DNA from: Gynuella sunshinyii YC6258
Lineage (GTDB): Bacteria > Pseudomonadota > Gammaproteobacteria > Pseudomonadales > Natronospirillaceae
NCBI RefSeq assembly: GCF_000940805.1
Contig: NZ_CP007142.1
Location: 3,386,593 to 3,450,592, forward strand
Length of the DNA stretch: 64,000 nucleotides
Direction of reading: 5' to 3'
Part shown: piece by piece, positions 35,514 through 44,849 of the stretch
Layout of the letters: each line of letters starts with the position of its first letter
Position numbering within the stretch: position 1 is the stretch's first letter
Program-made: the position numbers and the translations under genes
Notes under the pieces: generated by a model
The model's database searches: none
Told to the model about the DNA's origin: nothing
The model's input: the letters and a program-made list of their open reading frames with translations, nothing else

Positions 35514-36690
35514 ACGTTAACTCCGCTAATGCCGAATCCAACAGGTTTTCCTGTGTGCTTTTGTTGTTGAAACGGTGATTGGTCAGCAGATCACCGAAGG
35601 CATTCAGTTCCAATATATAAGGCTGGCGCGATCGTTTACTGAGTAGAATGTCGAAGCCGATGTTGCTGGTGCCTGGAAATACTTCCGATACCCTTTGCAG
35701 TAAGGGGTGGCACTGGCTCAGGATGTGTTGGTAATCCGGCAGTGTTGATAGGTCTTTACGATGATTGCCCAGATGCAGGTTGGTCATCGGACTGCTGGAG
35801 CACCTGAGTATGCCATGAGTGGGCCGACCGGCGATGCTGAGCAGACGAATATCAAACGACAGTCCTTCGGTTTGAGCCTTGGGGAGCCATTGTTCTGCAT
35901 AGATGGTTTCATGTATCAGAAGGTCCAGAATTCTGGCGATCTGTGTTTCCCGGTAGCGATGAATTTTCAGTGAATTATAGAGCTTCGCCTGGCCACGTTC
36001 CTCCACCAGCTCAATGCTGGTGTGAGCCTGGGCGGCGGAACCATCTGCCTTCAACTGTAATGCCATGACTCCGGAGGCTGATGAACCGTACGCTGGTTTG
36101 ATAAAAACCTTGCAGCTTTTTTCATCCAGCAGAATGGATTTGATGTCACCGTAGTCCTGGGCCGCTGCAATGCCTGCGATGGTTTTCGGAACCGGCAGAT
36201 TGTTATTTGCTAGACGCGTTTGTACCTCAGGTTTGTCAAACAATGTTGCAATAGTATCCGGTGTATTGACATAGTGAACTGTGAGGTTGTAGTTGCAGGC
36301 TTGTTGGTAAATCTGATCACCAAGATCACTGAGCATCTTGCAAAAGCCCACATACCATTCTTTGAGAAAACGAATGCGACCAAAATCCTCTTGCAGACAT
36401 AAGGCCTCAGTCGGCGTCAGACGCATGGTCTCTGTTGCACCACGCGCCACCAGGCTGCGCTCAATGGCGAAATTTTCTCCCGGAGACTCTATTTTGATCA
36501 ATACCTGGTCTGAACGAAGTTGTCCAAATAATGTTTCAATAACGGTTTCACAGGTGGACGAAGACAGAATGGCCGCAAACGACAGCGTATGCAGATCAAT
36601 ATTTTGTCTCATTCGAACTGCTGCCAGAAATTCTTTGCATCGGCGACCTTCCAGGTTGCCGATGAGTATGATACTGACGGTTGAAGACAC
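35506..36690 (-). CDS. STM4014 family ATP-grasp protein
   Basis: 394 aa. The C-terminal half is an ATP-grasp fold resembling RimK-type carboxylate-amine ligases: FIKPAYGSSASGV (about 196-208) for nucleotide binding and ILELNAFGD (about 359-367) with the metal-binding Glu and Asn. The N-terminal half is a Rossmann-like domain of unknown role. Such enzymes form amide or ester bonds using ATP; the substrate is unknown. The start is GTG, two bases after the STM4015 stop. It overlaps STM4013 by eight bases. Confidence 0.83.
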   Translation of the reverse strand: MSSTVSIILIGNLEGRRCKEFLAAVRMRQNIDLHTLSFAAILSSSTCETVIETLFGQLRSDQVLIKIESPGENFAIERSLVARGATETMRLTPTEALCLQEDFGRIRFLKEWYVGFCKMLSDLGDQIYQQACNYNLTVHYVNTPDTIATLFDKPEVQTRLANNNLPVPKTIAGIAAAQDYGDIKSILLDEKSCKVFIKPAYGSSASGVMALQLKADGSAAQAHTSIELVEERGQAKLYNSLKIHRYRETQIARILDLLIHETIYAEQWLPKAQTEGLSFDIRLLSIAGRPTHGILRCSSSPMTNLHLGNHRKDLSTLPDYQHILSQCHPLLQRVSEVFPGTSNIGFDILLSKRSRQPYILELNAFGDLLTNHRFNNKSTQENLLDSALAELTYA

Positions 36691-36692
36691 GC

Positions 36693-37607
36693 TTATTCCG
36701 AAACGGCCACATATCGATCCCCGTCGTCTTCCTGCTGCGGGTCAGTGATATCGACGACAATCGGTAACTGTGATAACTGACTGCAGACGGCGGCAGAGAT
36801 GTAGTGGAAATGCAGATCCAGTTTTTGCAGGGATTGTATATAGGGGCTGTTCATCAGTGCTTTGGCACCCTCGTCACCGACAGTTCCCAGGGACAGATCC
36901 AGGGTTTGTAAACTGGCGATCTGTTCAGATTCCGCCATCATTTTGGCCAGTGCATCGCCATCGTCACAATCGCACAGTCCAAGGTATTGCAATTTCGGGA
37001 ACCGGTCTTTGACCAGAATGGGCTGTAGATCAGTTACATTGGAATCCCAACCATAGTTCTCGTCGCCCAGCCACAATTCCAGATGTTCCAGCATAGGTGT
37101 TTTTGCGTCCAGAACACTCGCGAGTGTTGTTTTTGCCAGACCACCGGATTCCAGAATTAAGGTTGTCAGTACGTCACTGCGTATATCGCCGAGTGTTGGA
37201 GCTGCGCCGCGAATCTGCAGATGTTTCAGGTTTGGCAAAGCCGACCATATGGCACTGTAGTCACCTTGTTCAATCCAGGATATCTCACATTCTTCATAGG
37301 TCATCTCGCCGACAAACAATGCTTCCAGCGAGGCGAAATGGTTTGGATGACTACAGATAAAATCGATAGCTGTCTGAATGCTGTTTCCCTCAGCACAACC
37401 TTCCCATTCGCCGATCACGAGGGCTCTGATTTCTGAACACTGTGGGAGCTGAGTCAATTGCATAAGCTTGTTGATCATTTTTTCTCCCGCCTCATAAGCT
37501 TCCCAGTCGATGCTGAGACGTATGGCGGTTGCAGGGTTGATTTGACCGGACTCGAATTCCTGAACCGGGAGTTGGTGAAATGATTGAATATGCGTGGAAA
37601 TTGTCAT
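36693..37607 (-). CDS. STM4015 family leucine-rich-repeat protein
   Basis: 304 aa soluble protein and first gene of the five-gene operon, with AAGGAG before the ATG. About seven leucine-rich repeats run from residue 95 to 285 (LEALFVGEM, LKHLQIRGA, LTTLILESG, LEHLELWLG, LQYLGLCDC, LQTLDLSLG, LQKLDLHFH). The last 19 residues form an acidic tail ending RYVAVSE. There is no enzyme motif and no secretion signal. It may be the scaffold, recognition subunit or substrate of the four enzymes encoded downstream; the sequence does not decide between these. Confidence 0.82.
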   Translation of the reverse strand: MTISTHIQSFHQLPVQEFESGQINPATAIRLSIDWEAYEAGEKMINKLMQLTQLPQCSEIRALVIGEWEGCAEGNSIQTAIDFICSHPNHFASLEALFVGEMTYEECEISWIEQGDYSAIWSALPNLKHLQIRGAAPTLGDIRSDVLTTLILESGGLAKTTLASVLDAKTPMLEHLELWLGDENYGWDSNVTDLQPILVKDRFPKLQYLGLCDCDDGDALAKMMAESEQIASLQTLDLSLGTVGDEGAKALMNSPYIQSLQKLDLHFHYISAAVCSQLSQLPIVVDITDPQQEDDGDRYVAVSE

Positions 37608-37670
37608 CTAAAACTCCTTTTGACAAAAAATGCATTGAGGGAAAAACTTCATTCAGGAAATTTCTGGAGG

Positions 37671-37748
37671 ATGATAACGGTTATCGGTTTTTCATCCCAG
37701 CGTGAAATGTATCCGCGTTATCATATTTGTTGCAGACAGTTGCAACAA
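37671..37748 (-). promoter_or_regulatory. Promoter and GTTATC-repeat region of the STM4015-STM4011 operon
   Basis: On the minus strand a -35 TTGTTG (37748-37743), a 17-base spacer and a -10 TATGAT (37725-37720) stand about 105 bases before the STM4015 ATG. The -10 overlaps ATGATAACG (minus strand), and a palindrome GATAACGGTTATC lies at 37673-37685 downstream, giving three GATAAC/GTTATC half-sites in 54 bases. The -35 lies in an inverted repeat TTGTTGC / GCAACAA (37727-37748). This looks like an operator-controlled promoter; the regulator is unknown. Confidence 0.5.
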
Positions 37749-37776
37749 ACCATTTAAACCCAAGTTGGTTATTCTG

Positions 37777-38259
37777 CTAAAACAATTCAATATCCTGATC
37801 GTGTTTTCTGAGGTGTTCCTGCTCATATTGCAGATAGCTTTGCAGGGCTGTGGTCACGGAATGCCCATGCATGACCTGATCAAACACTATCCGTTCTGAC
37901 TCACTGGTCAGAGCAGTACGAAGTTGTACCAGCAACGCGCTGGCATCCTGTTGTTCGTGCTGCTGGTAGTGTTCAACTTTCTCCAGGGTATCGGTGACAT
38001 GCTCCAGTCTCTGTGACATGCGGTCAAAAAACTGGAAGGCGACGATTCCCTGGTGGACTTTCTGATATAGCTCGTGCAGATCCTTGTCGATATCCATTGC
38101 CTGGGGTTTATCGGTTTGTCGCAGCTTTTCGATGATTCCAGCGATACCGATAAATGCATCGGTTAACTCAGTAACCGATTGATTGCTGTCTGCAACGATG
38201 CATTTGATTTGTGCAACAGAAACTTTAATTAATGTTTGGAGTTGGTGAGGATGTGTCAT
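37777..38259 (-). CDS. Small helical protein, possibly chemotaxis-associated
   Basis: 160 aa, predicted almost all-helical, no membrane segment. QFFDRMSQRLEHVTDTLEKV at about residues 73-92 recalls the long helical hairpins of CheZ or chemoreceptor signalling domains, but no catalytic CheZ motif is evident. I do not assign a family. ATG 38259 lies inside the end of slt (35-base overlap), so the two are co-transcribed. cheV lies 5 kb away on the other side of the STM4011-4015 set. Confidence 0.6.
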   Translation of the reverse strand: MTHPHQLQTLIKVSVAQIKCIVADSNQSVTELTDAFIGIAGIIEKLRQTDKPQAMDIDKDLHELYQKVHQGIVAFQFFDRMSQRLEHVTDTLEKVEHYQQHEQQDASALLVQLRTALTSESERIVFDQVMHGHSVTTALQSYLQYEQEHLRKHDQDIELF

Positions 38260-40273
38260 TGTCTGCGTCTTGCCCGTTACTCTTAAACTGAGCATAGTTC
38301 ACAGATTGGCTTCTGTCCTGCCACTCACTGATGCTGGGCACGACTCCAAATTGGGGGTTGAGGCGAAAGTCCTGACTGATCTGATGGCTGTAAATCGCCT
38401 TATAGGTCAGTACATTTTTTACGTATTCCCGGGTTTCACTGAAGGGAATGGTTTCTATCCATACATCAAATGGTTGATTCTCTCTGCCTTTAAGCCATTG
38501 TGAAACCCGGTGCGGGCCCGCATTGTAGGCTGCAGTTGCCAGAATCAGGTTGCCATCAAAACGGTTCAGCAGATCCTGCAGGTAAGTGGCACCAATTTCG
38601 ATGGATAGTTCGGGGTCCAGCAGTTCTTCTGAGCCCTGATAAGGGATCTGGTACTTTCGGGCGACATGTCTGGCAGTACTTGGCATTACCTGCATTAATC
38701 CTCTGGCCCCAGCCGGAGATATCGCCTGATAATTAAATGCACTTTCCTGGCGCGTAATGGCCCAGAGCCAGGCAACGGGTACGGAGTGCCGGGTAGCAAT
38801 TGTTTTAAAAGCGGCTTCATGTCCTCGCGGAAAACGCATATCAACGTAATCCCACAATGCACCAGATGACAGTGTCGAAATTGCCTGATAATACCAGTTC
38901 CAGTCCGATGCCAGTCTGGCAGCTGTTGGTAATATATTCAGGTCAAACTTTTTGGCTGCCAGGGACCAATGATAACGAGCATCGCTGGTCCGGTTCAGGC
39001 TGAAAAGTTCCAGAGCTTTTTGGATGTTGCTGTCTTTTAGTAACTGACCGTATCGAATATTGTCTGCTGTGTAGTTGATTGGGTGGTATTGGTAGTTTAA
39101 ACCCACTCTGTCAGCACTCAGGAAGCTGTAATAGTTACGGTTATCTGTCAATTGCCTGTATTCATCCTTAACTGTTTTGTCAGGTTGCTGATTCATCAGC
39201 TCCTCCAGCCGGATTTTCCAGTATTGATACTGGTAATGAGGAAAGTCTGCCGAATCCAAAAAGGTCGCCGCGCTCTGCCATTGATTTTGTTCCAGTGCAG
39301 AACGGAACTGAAATGTCGAGATCGTGGCATCTGGATTTTCAATCAATTCGAGCCATGCGCCGGCCCGGGGATCCAGTGATCGAGCCAGTCTCGTGGCAAT
39401 GCGATGATCAATACCGGCAATAACCTGTTTATAGGCTTCCTGATCCAGGTTTAAAAACTGTTTTCGGTACAGCGGCCACACATCCAGGGCGGTATCGGTG
39501 TCCACAGAAATCAGACGGTTAATACCGTGGAAAATAAGATCCGGGTAGAACGGTGTATTTTTAGGCAGCCAGTTCAGGTCTGCCAGCAATTGAGGCTGTT
39601 CCTCTATCTTTAAAAAGATATCGGCGTAGTTAGAGTAGGGGGGGTGAAAATCTGAACTCAGATACTGGGCCAACGGAATATGATCATTTTTCAGCGCGAG
39701 TACGAAGCGGTTAAATGCAACAGGTGCCGGAACACCTTGTTTTTCAATCCAATAGGCAAAAACATTGTCACAAGCTGAACTCTGAGGTTTGCCCACATTC
39801 CATAGTTTTTGAACGTTCTTAAAATCAATGTTGTCGGGTTGCGTGTGTAGTTGTACATCCAGAGCGATGCAACGCAGTTCGTCACCCCATAGTGGAATAT
39901 GAGTTTCTGCCAGAACATCCCAGTGTTGTTGTTGATATTCTTTCTTGATCCACGCTACTGTCAGGCGATCTTCCAGTCTGCGGTTTTGATAACTGGTTTT
40001 GTAGAGTGCAAGGCTCTGCTTGTTCAGAGCGTCGTTAGCAGACATCAGGTATTCATAGTCGAGATAGTCAAGCAGCAGATAACCATGCAGCTTCTTTCTC
40101 AGTTTATGGTACTGCCGGAGGTCGTTGCGACTCAGGGCTTCGGAAGCGGCGTCAAAATATTCCCGTTGTCTGGCATAGGTTTCCTGGGAATAGGCGATGC
40201 TCTGCACAGAACAGATGGAGAAGTAAATCCCCAGAAGAAACAAACTTAGCTGATGTCGTCTTGTGATTGTCAT
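38225..40273 (-). CDS. slt: Soluble lytic murein transglycosylase Slt
   Basis: About 682 aa periplasmic Slt70-type enzyme that cleaves peptidoglycan with formation of 1,6-anhydromuramic acid. The signal peptide is residues 1-28, followed by the long alpha-helical superhelix. The C-terminal SLT domain has catalytic Glu in RQESAFNY, AGARGLMQVMPSTA, and TAAYNAGPHRV. A GTG at 40279 two codons upstream is an equal alternative start; neither has a clear ribosome binding site. It overlaps the small helical gene downstream. Confidence 0.92.
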   Translation of the reverse strand: MTITRRHQLSLFLLGIYFSICSVQSIAYSQETYARQREYFDAASEALSRNDLRQYHKLRKKLHGYLLLDYLDYEYLMSANDALNKQSLALYKTSYQNRRLEDRLTVAWIKKEYQQQHWDVLAETHIPLWGDELRCIALDVQLHTQPDNIDFKNVQKLWNVGKPQSSACDNVFAYWIEKQGVPAPVAFNRFVLALKNDHIPLAQYLSSDFHPPYSNYADIFLKIEEQPQLLADLNWLPKNTPFYPDLIFHGINRLISVDTDTALDVWPLYRKQFLNLDQEAYKQVIAGIDHRIATRLARSLDPRAGAWLELIENPDATISTFQFRSALEQNQWQSAATFLDSADFPHYQYQYWKIRLEELMNQQPDKTVKDEYRQLTDNRNYYSFLSADRVGLNYQYHPINYTADNIRYGQLLKDSNIQKALELFSLNRTSDARYHWSLAAKKFDLNILPTAARLASDWNWYYQAISTLSSGALWDYVDMRFPRGHEAAFKTIATRHSVPVAWLWAITRQESAFNYQAISPAGARGLMQVMPSTARHVARKYQIPYQGSEELLDPELSIEIGATYLQDLLNRFDGNLILATAAYNAGPHRVSQWLKGRENQPFDVWIETIPFSETREYVKNVLTYKAIYSHQISQDFRLNPQFGVVPSISEWQDRSQSVNYAQFKSNGQDADNDTSSPTPNIN

Positions 40274-40361
40274 ATTCACTAAAATATCAACAGATTTTAA
40301 TGAATCAGCTTATCGGCGGAAAAGTATTGTTCAAGAAGAAACCGGCAAAAATGTGGGAATC

Positions 40362-40385
40362 GGCGGGAATTTTACAATTCCCGCC
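40362..40385 (-). terminator. Stem-loop after the RND operon
   Basis: Perfect 10-bp stem GGCGGGAATT / AATTCCCGCC with a four-base loop, 22 bases past the RND pump stop on the minus strand. A T5 run occurs only about 11 bases later, so it is a probable but imperfect terminator. Confidence 0.55.
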
Positions 40386-40406
40386 AAGGTTGACAGGATG
40401 CCGTTA

Positions 40407-43400
40407 TTAAAGGCTCGCTGTTTGTTGTTGCTCCTGTCTGTCTCTTTTTTTATCAACCCGGCGTTCTTTGATAACCAACAGCGCTGGCGTCAGAAACAGG
40501 GTCAGAACTGTCGTGAAAGTGAGTCCGCCGGCAATAGCTGTCGATAGTTGCGACCACATCGCTGAGGATGGAGCGCCGACAGTAAAGTCCCGGTTGATGA
40601 AGTCAATGTTCCATTGAAACACCATTGGTACCAGACCCAGAATAGTTGTGATGGTGGTCAGCAGAATGGGTCTCAGGCGCTGCGCGCAAGTCAGTAGTGC
40701 TGCCTCGATTGCCGGGACATTCTGTGCACGGATAACATTAAATGTGTCGATCAGCACGATGTTGTTATTCACCACGATCCCCGCCAGGGCGATGATGCCA
40801 ACTCCGCACATGACGATACCGAACTGTTCGCCGGTCACCAGCAATCCAAGCAGGACGCCGGCGGTTGAGAAAAATACGGCACTCAGTACAAGCGCTGTCT
40901 GATACAGGCTGTTAAATTGTGTCACCAGAACAATAATCATCAAGAAAAAGGCAATAACAAATGCTTTTATCAGGAACTGTCCGGTTTCGGCCTGATCTTC
41001 CTGGTCACCAATGAACTTGAAGGCAACCGTGGACGGAATTTCCCCGTTCTCGTACATCTGCTTTAATTGTGTTCCCAGATCAGCAATCAGCATGTCGACC
41101 CGCTGACCGTCGGCAGCATTAGCCTTAACCTTTAAAGACATTTTGCCGTCGGAGCGGAATATTTCCCCTTTTTTGTTGTTGGCTTTGCTGACCATGAAGT
41201 TGGAAATCGGAACCTGTTGATTATTGACGGTGACCGTCAAGGTATCGATTTGATCGAGATTGCGTTCGTTGTAAGGGTAACGCAGCAGGATATCCAACTC
41301 GTCATCTGTGTCACCCGGTCGATAGCTGCCGATCACGAGTCCGCCGGTCACCATTTTAATGGAAGAACCCACCAGTGAAAGATTGGCTCCATAACGCGAA
41401 GCGGATTCCCGGTTCACATCAACCTGCCACTCGATACCTTCCAATGGCAGATTATCGGAAACGTCGACAAATCTGGGGTCTTCATTCAATTTCCGGGTAA
41501 TCATTGCCGTGGTGTTCTGAAGGTCCGCAAGATTATTGGAAACCAGCTCAAGCTGCATATCCACACCGGCAGTCGGGCCCATCTGGGCTTCGTGTTTCTC
41601 CACTTCGATGCCTGGAATTCGGGAAGTCCTGGCAACCATTTCATTCAGTACCTGCACACTGGGGCGGCGTAATTGCCAGTCGATCATTTCGACACTGATA
41701 ACGCCAATGGTGTCTTCCGGATATTCACGCTCCGCAGAGACCGAAGTTTTAGAATAGACCGTTGCCAGTTCGGGCATTCCGAGAACTTCACCTTCTGCCT
41801 GCCGGACCAGCGCATCTTTTTCCTCCAGTGACAGATTCCCTCTGGCGCGAACAGCAACTGAACCAAAGCTGGAGTCCATCTCTGGAAAAAACACGATGCC
41901 GTTGTTGTTGCCAATAAAGAAAATAAATATGTTTACTGCAAACAGGCAGACCAGTCCAAATGTGGTGTAAGGCTTATTCAGGGCCGGTTTTAACAGTGAT
42001 ACATAAAACCGGGTTCCGCCAGTCAGTTTGGACAAGTCTCCATGGGCCAGTGCGTTGGTCTGCGATTTCTGTTTCTCTGACATTGGTGAAGGTTTACCGA
42101 TCAGGAAGCCGAACGTGGGAATCACCAACAACGCGACAACCAGCGAGGATGTCAGCGTAATGAGAATGGTAATCGGCAGGTATTTCATGAACTCGCCCAT
42201 GATTCCGGGCCAGAACAGCAATGGTAGAAATACCACCAGTGTCGTGGCAGTGGAGGAAATAATCGGCCATGCCATGCGAACAGCGGCTTCACGGTAGGCG
42301 GTTCTGCGGCCGGCCCCTTCGTTCATTCTGCGATCAGCGTACTCGGTGACAACGATCGCGCCGTCGACCAGCATTCCCACCGTCATAATAAGGCCAAACA
42401 GTGCAACCATGTTCAGGGTGTAGCCCATAAAATTCAGGATCAGGATTCCCGCCAGAAACGAAGTGGGGATGGCCAGGCCAACTAAAAATCCTGATCTCAA
42501 GCCCAAGGCTGATACACACACAACAAATACCAGAATGGTGGCAAATAGAACGTTGTTGAACAGGTCGCTCAGCTGTGATTTGGTCTCGGTGGACTGGTCC
42601 TGAAAGAAACTGACTTTAATGCCGGAAGGCCAATAGCTCTGTGTTTCCTCGACGACTTGTTTTACGTCCCCGACCGTATCAATAATGTTCTGACCGACCC
42701 GCTTGACAATCTCAAGTGTTACCGCGGGCTGGCCGTTGACTCTGGAGATTGTTTTTCTGTCTTTATAAGAACGTTGTCCGAAGGCTACATCTCTGAATCG
42801 GACCACTGTCGTGCCATCCACTTTAACGGGAAGGTTGAGAATTTCCTCTTCTGTTTCAATCAGACCAGGGACTTTTACTGCAAAACGACCGGCACTGCTA
42901 TCCAGGTTTCCTGCGGTGATCAGCTGGTTATTGGAGGTAATAAGATTAATCAGCTCTGAATGGGACAGGTTATAAGAAGCCATCAGTTGTGGATCCACCA
43001 CAATTTCCGCCACTTCCTCCCGGGTGCCGTTAATATTCGCCTCCAGCACACTCGGCAGTGCTTCCAGTTTCTCTTGCAGATCTTCAGCGATGGTTTTCAG
43101 TACCCGTTCGTCGACGTTACCGGAAATAGCAATAGAAAGGATCGGAAACAATGCCACATTGATTTCGTGTACAGTTGGGTCATCAGCTTCACTGGGCAGT
43201 TCGCTTTTGGCCCGGTCTACTGCTTCACGGGTATCGGATAGTGCCTGGTCGATATCAACGTCGGCATCAAATTCCAGTGTAATCGATGCGTGTCCTTCGG
43301 ATGCAATGGAGGTGTACTTGGAGAGCCCTTCAATACTCTTAATCTCTTTCTCCATTGGCGACACCAACATGGAATCAGCGTCTTCAGGTGATACCCCTGT

Positions 43401-43556
43401 CAGCGGCATGGAGATATAAGAAACCGGTATGGTGACATCCGGCATGGATTCTTTGGAAATACTCATGAATGAGAACAGGCCGCTGATAAATAATAGAATC
43501 GACAGCAGTACCACGGTTCTTGAACGTGCGAGGACTGATGAAATTAATCCGTTCAT
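40407..43556 (-). CDS. RND family efflux transporter permease
   Basis: 1049 aa, HAE1-like pump with the standard 12-helix plan: an N-terminal helix, a large periplasmic loop (about 35-330), helices including PTSFLAGILILNFMGYTLNMVAL, and a second loop and helix set. The helix-4 proton-relay position reads GMLVDGAIVV with one Asp (398) instead of the Asp-Asp of AcrB, as in a distinct RND subgroup. The substrate is unknown. Its adaptor gene lies six bases upstream in the same operon. No TolC-type gene is adjacent, so it may use one elsewhere. Confidence 0.92.
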   Translation of the reverse strand: MNGLISSVLARSRTVVLLSILLFISGLFSFMSISKESMPDVTIPVSYISMPLTGVSPEDADSMLVSPMEKEIKSIEGLSKYTSIASEGHASITLEFDADVDIDQALSDTREAVDRAKSELPSEADDPTVHEINVALFPILSIAISGNVDERVLKTIAEDLQEKLEALPSVLEANINGTREEVAEIVVDPQLMASYNLSHSELINLITSNNQLITAGNLDSSAGRFAVKVPGLIETEEEILNLPVKVDGTTVVRFRDVAFGQRSYKDRKTISRVNGQPAVTLEIVKRVGQNIIDTVGDVKQVVEETQSYWPSGIKVSFFQDQSTETKSQLSDLFNNVLFATILVFVVCVSALGLRSGFLVGLAIPTSFLAGILILNFMGYTLNMVALFGLIMTVGMLVDGAIVVTEYADRRMNEGAGRRTAYREAAVRMAWPIISSTATTLVVFLPLLFWPGIMGEFMKYLPITILITLTSSLVVALLVIPTFGFLIGKPSPMSEKQKSQTNALAHGDLSKLTGGTRFYVSLLKPALNKPYTTFGLVCLFAVNIFIFFIGNNNGIVFFPEMDSSFGSVAVRARGNLSLEEKDALVRQAEGEVLGMPELATVYSKTSVSAEREYPEDTIGVISVEMIDWQLRRPSVQVLNEMVARTSRIPGIEVEKHEAQMGPTAGVDMQLELVSNNLADLQNTTAMITRKLNEDPRFVDVSDNLPLEGIEWQVDVNRESASRYGANLSLVGSSIKMVTGGLVIGSYRPGDTDDELDILLRYPYNERNLDQIDTLTVTVNNQQVPISNFMVSKANNKKGEIFRSDGKMSLKVKANAADGQRVDMLIADLGTQLKQMYENGEIPSTVAFKFIGDQEDQAETGQFLIKAFVIAFFLMIIVLVTQFNSLYQTALVLSAVFFSTAGVLLGLLVTGEQFGIVMCGVGIIALAGIVVNNNIVLIDTFNVIRAQNVPAIEAALLTCAQRLRPILLTTITTILGLVPMVFQWNIDFINRDFTVGAPSSAMWSQLSTAIAGGLTFTTVLTLFLTPALLVIKERRVDKKRDRQEQQQTASL

Positions 43557-43562
43557 CGATTT

Positions 43563-44678
43563 TTATCCCTGTATTTTACTGATAGCGGAATTGTCCTGTT
43601 CTGGCTCGGCATCCGTCTCAAATGTTGGCTCTACTGTTTCGCCCACTTTGACGAAACCCTGCCCCACAGTGATCACTTTGGTGGTTGATGGTAAGCCAGT
43701 TACCCAAATACCTCTGGGGGTGGTTTCGGCGAGGCTGACGTTATGGAATTCGACAACGTTCTGGTCATTAATGGTTTTGATGCCCAGCTGACCGTTATCG
43801 TCCAGAATCAGAAGTGCCGGAGAAATATAGTGCGCCATCGCCGACTTTATAGGCAGCTCCAAGGTGGCGGATGCGCCTGCAACCGGCTGTGCCACGGGTG
43901 TTGTTACTTCCATTTCCACCTGAAAGGTACGGGTGGCAGGATTAGAACTTGCTGATATAAAAGAGATTTTGCCTTCCACTTCTGTATCATCCACCAGTTT
44001 GGCCTTTGCTGTCTGGCCTAACTGGATGGCTGCGATATTGTTTTCAGATACCTGAACACTAATCAGCATCGGAGAAAAGCTGATCAGCTCAATCACCTCT
44101 GTTCCGGTGGTGACATAACTGCCCAGTTCAGCATTACGGTTATTGACGTAACCATCAAAGGGTGCCTTTACCACAGTATCCTGGAGTTGAATTTTCAAAC
44201 TCTCGGTCGCGGCTTTGGCCTGCTCGTAAAGTGTCAGGGTGCCAGCCAGCTGAGTGGCATTTTGCAGTCCCTGTTTGTTTAACTGAACAGCGCCGTCATA
44301 CTCCATTTTCCTTTGGCTTTCCAAAGCCTTGGCTGATTTCAGTTGTGAGTCCAGGTCATTAGGGTCCAGTTTCATTAATATGGTACCGGCTTTTACCCAG
44401 TCACCTTTCTCAACATTCAGCTCTATTATTTTGCCAGTGGACTCGGCTTTGATGTCGACAACCCGCTTGGCTACCGTCTGGCCGTTTAAGGTCAGCGTTT
44501 TTGTTATGAGCTTGGCGTTCAGGACAGACGCCTGTACCCGGGCTGTTTTTTCTGTTTGAGTCAGCTGAGTGTCTGTCTCAGCGGGAGGTGAAGTGGATGC
44601 AAAAGAGCCTGAAATAATCCATCCGGTCAGGGATAAAGCAATAAACCAGGCGACAACAACACCGACATTAATTTTCAT
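43563..44678 (-). CDS. RND efflux periplasmic adaptor subunit
   Basis: 371 aa membrane fusion protein. The N-terminal signal or anchor is residues 5-27. The biotinyl-lipoyl halves are VDIKAESTGKIIELNVEKGD (about 72-91) and VVKAPFDGYVNNRNAELGSYV (about 168-188), with a coiled-coil hairpin between them, then beta-barrel and C-terminal domains. No lipobox Cys, so it is likely anchored by its helix. It bridges the pump and an outer-membrane channel and is the first gene of the two-gene operon. Confidence 0.92.
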   Translation of the reverse strand: MKINVGVVVAWFIALSLTGWIISGSFASTSPPAETDTQLTQTEKTARVQASVLNAKLITKTLTLNGQTVAKRVVDIKAESTGKIIELNVEKGDWVKAGTILMKLDPNDLDSQLKSAKALESQRKMEYDGAVQLNKQGLQNATQLAGTLTLYEQAKAATESLKIQLQDTVVKAPFDGYVNNRNAELGSYVTTGTEVIELISFSPMLISVQVSENNIAAIQLGQTAKAKLVDDTEVEGKISFISASSNPATRTFQVEMEVTTPVAQPVAGASATLELPIKSAMAHYISPALLILDDNGQLGIKTINDQNVVEFHNVSLAETTPRGIWVTGLPSTTKVITVGQGFVKVGETVEPTFETDAEPEQDNSAISKIQG

Positions 44679-44849
44679 ACATAGAATCTCAGTAATAGCA
44701 GGAGAGTTGGGCTCAAACGTTCATACAATATAGTAACAATGCTTATTTTCAAGAGAACTGCCATTTTCCTCGTTCAGGATGAGACCCGGGTGCAATCCTA
44801 ATTCGACGTTAATACATATATAATGGCTGTTCGTCTTTTGGAGTGATAC

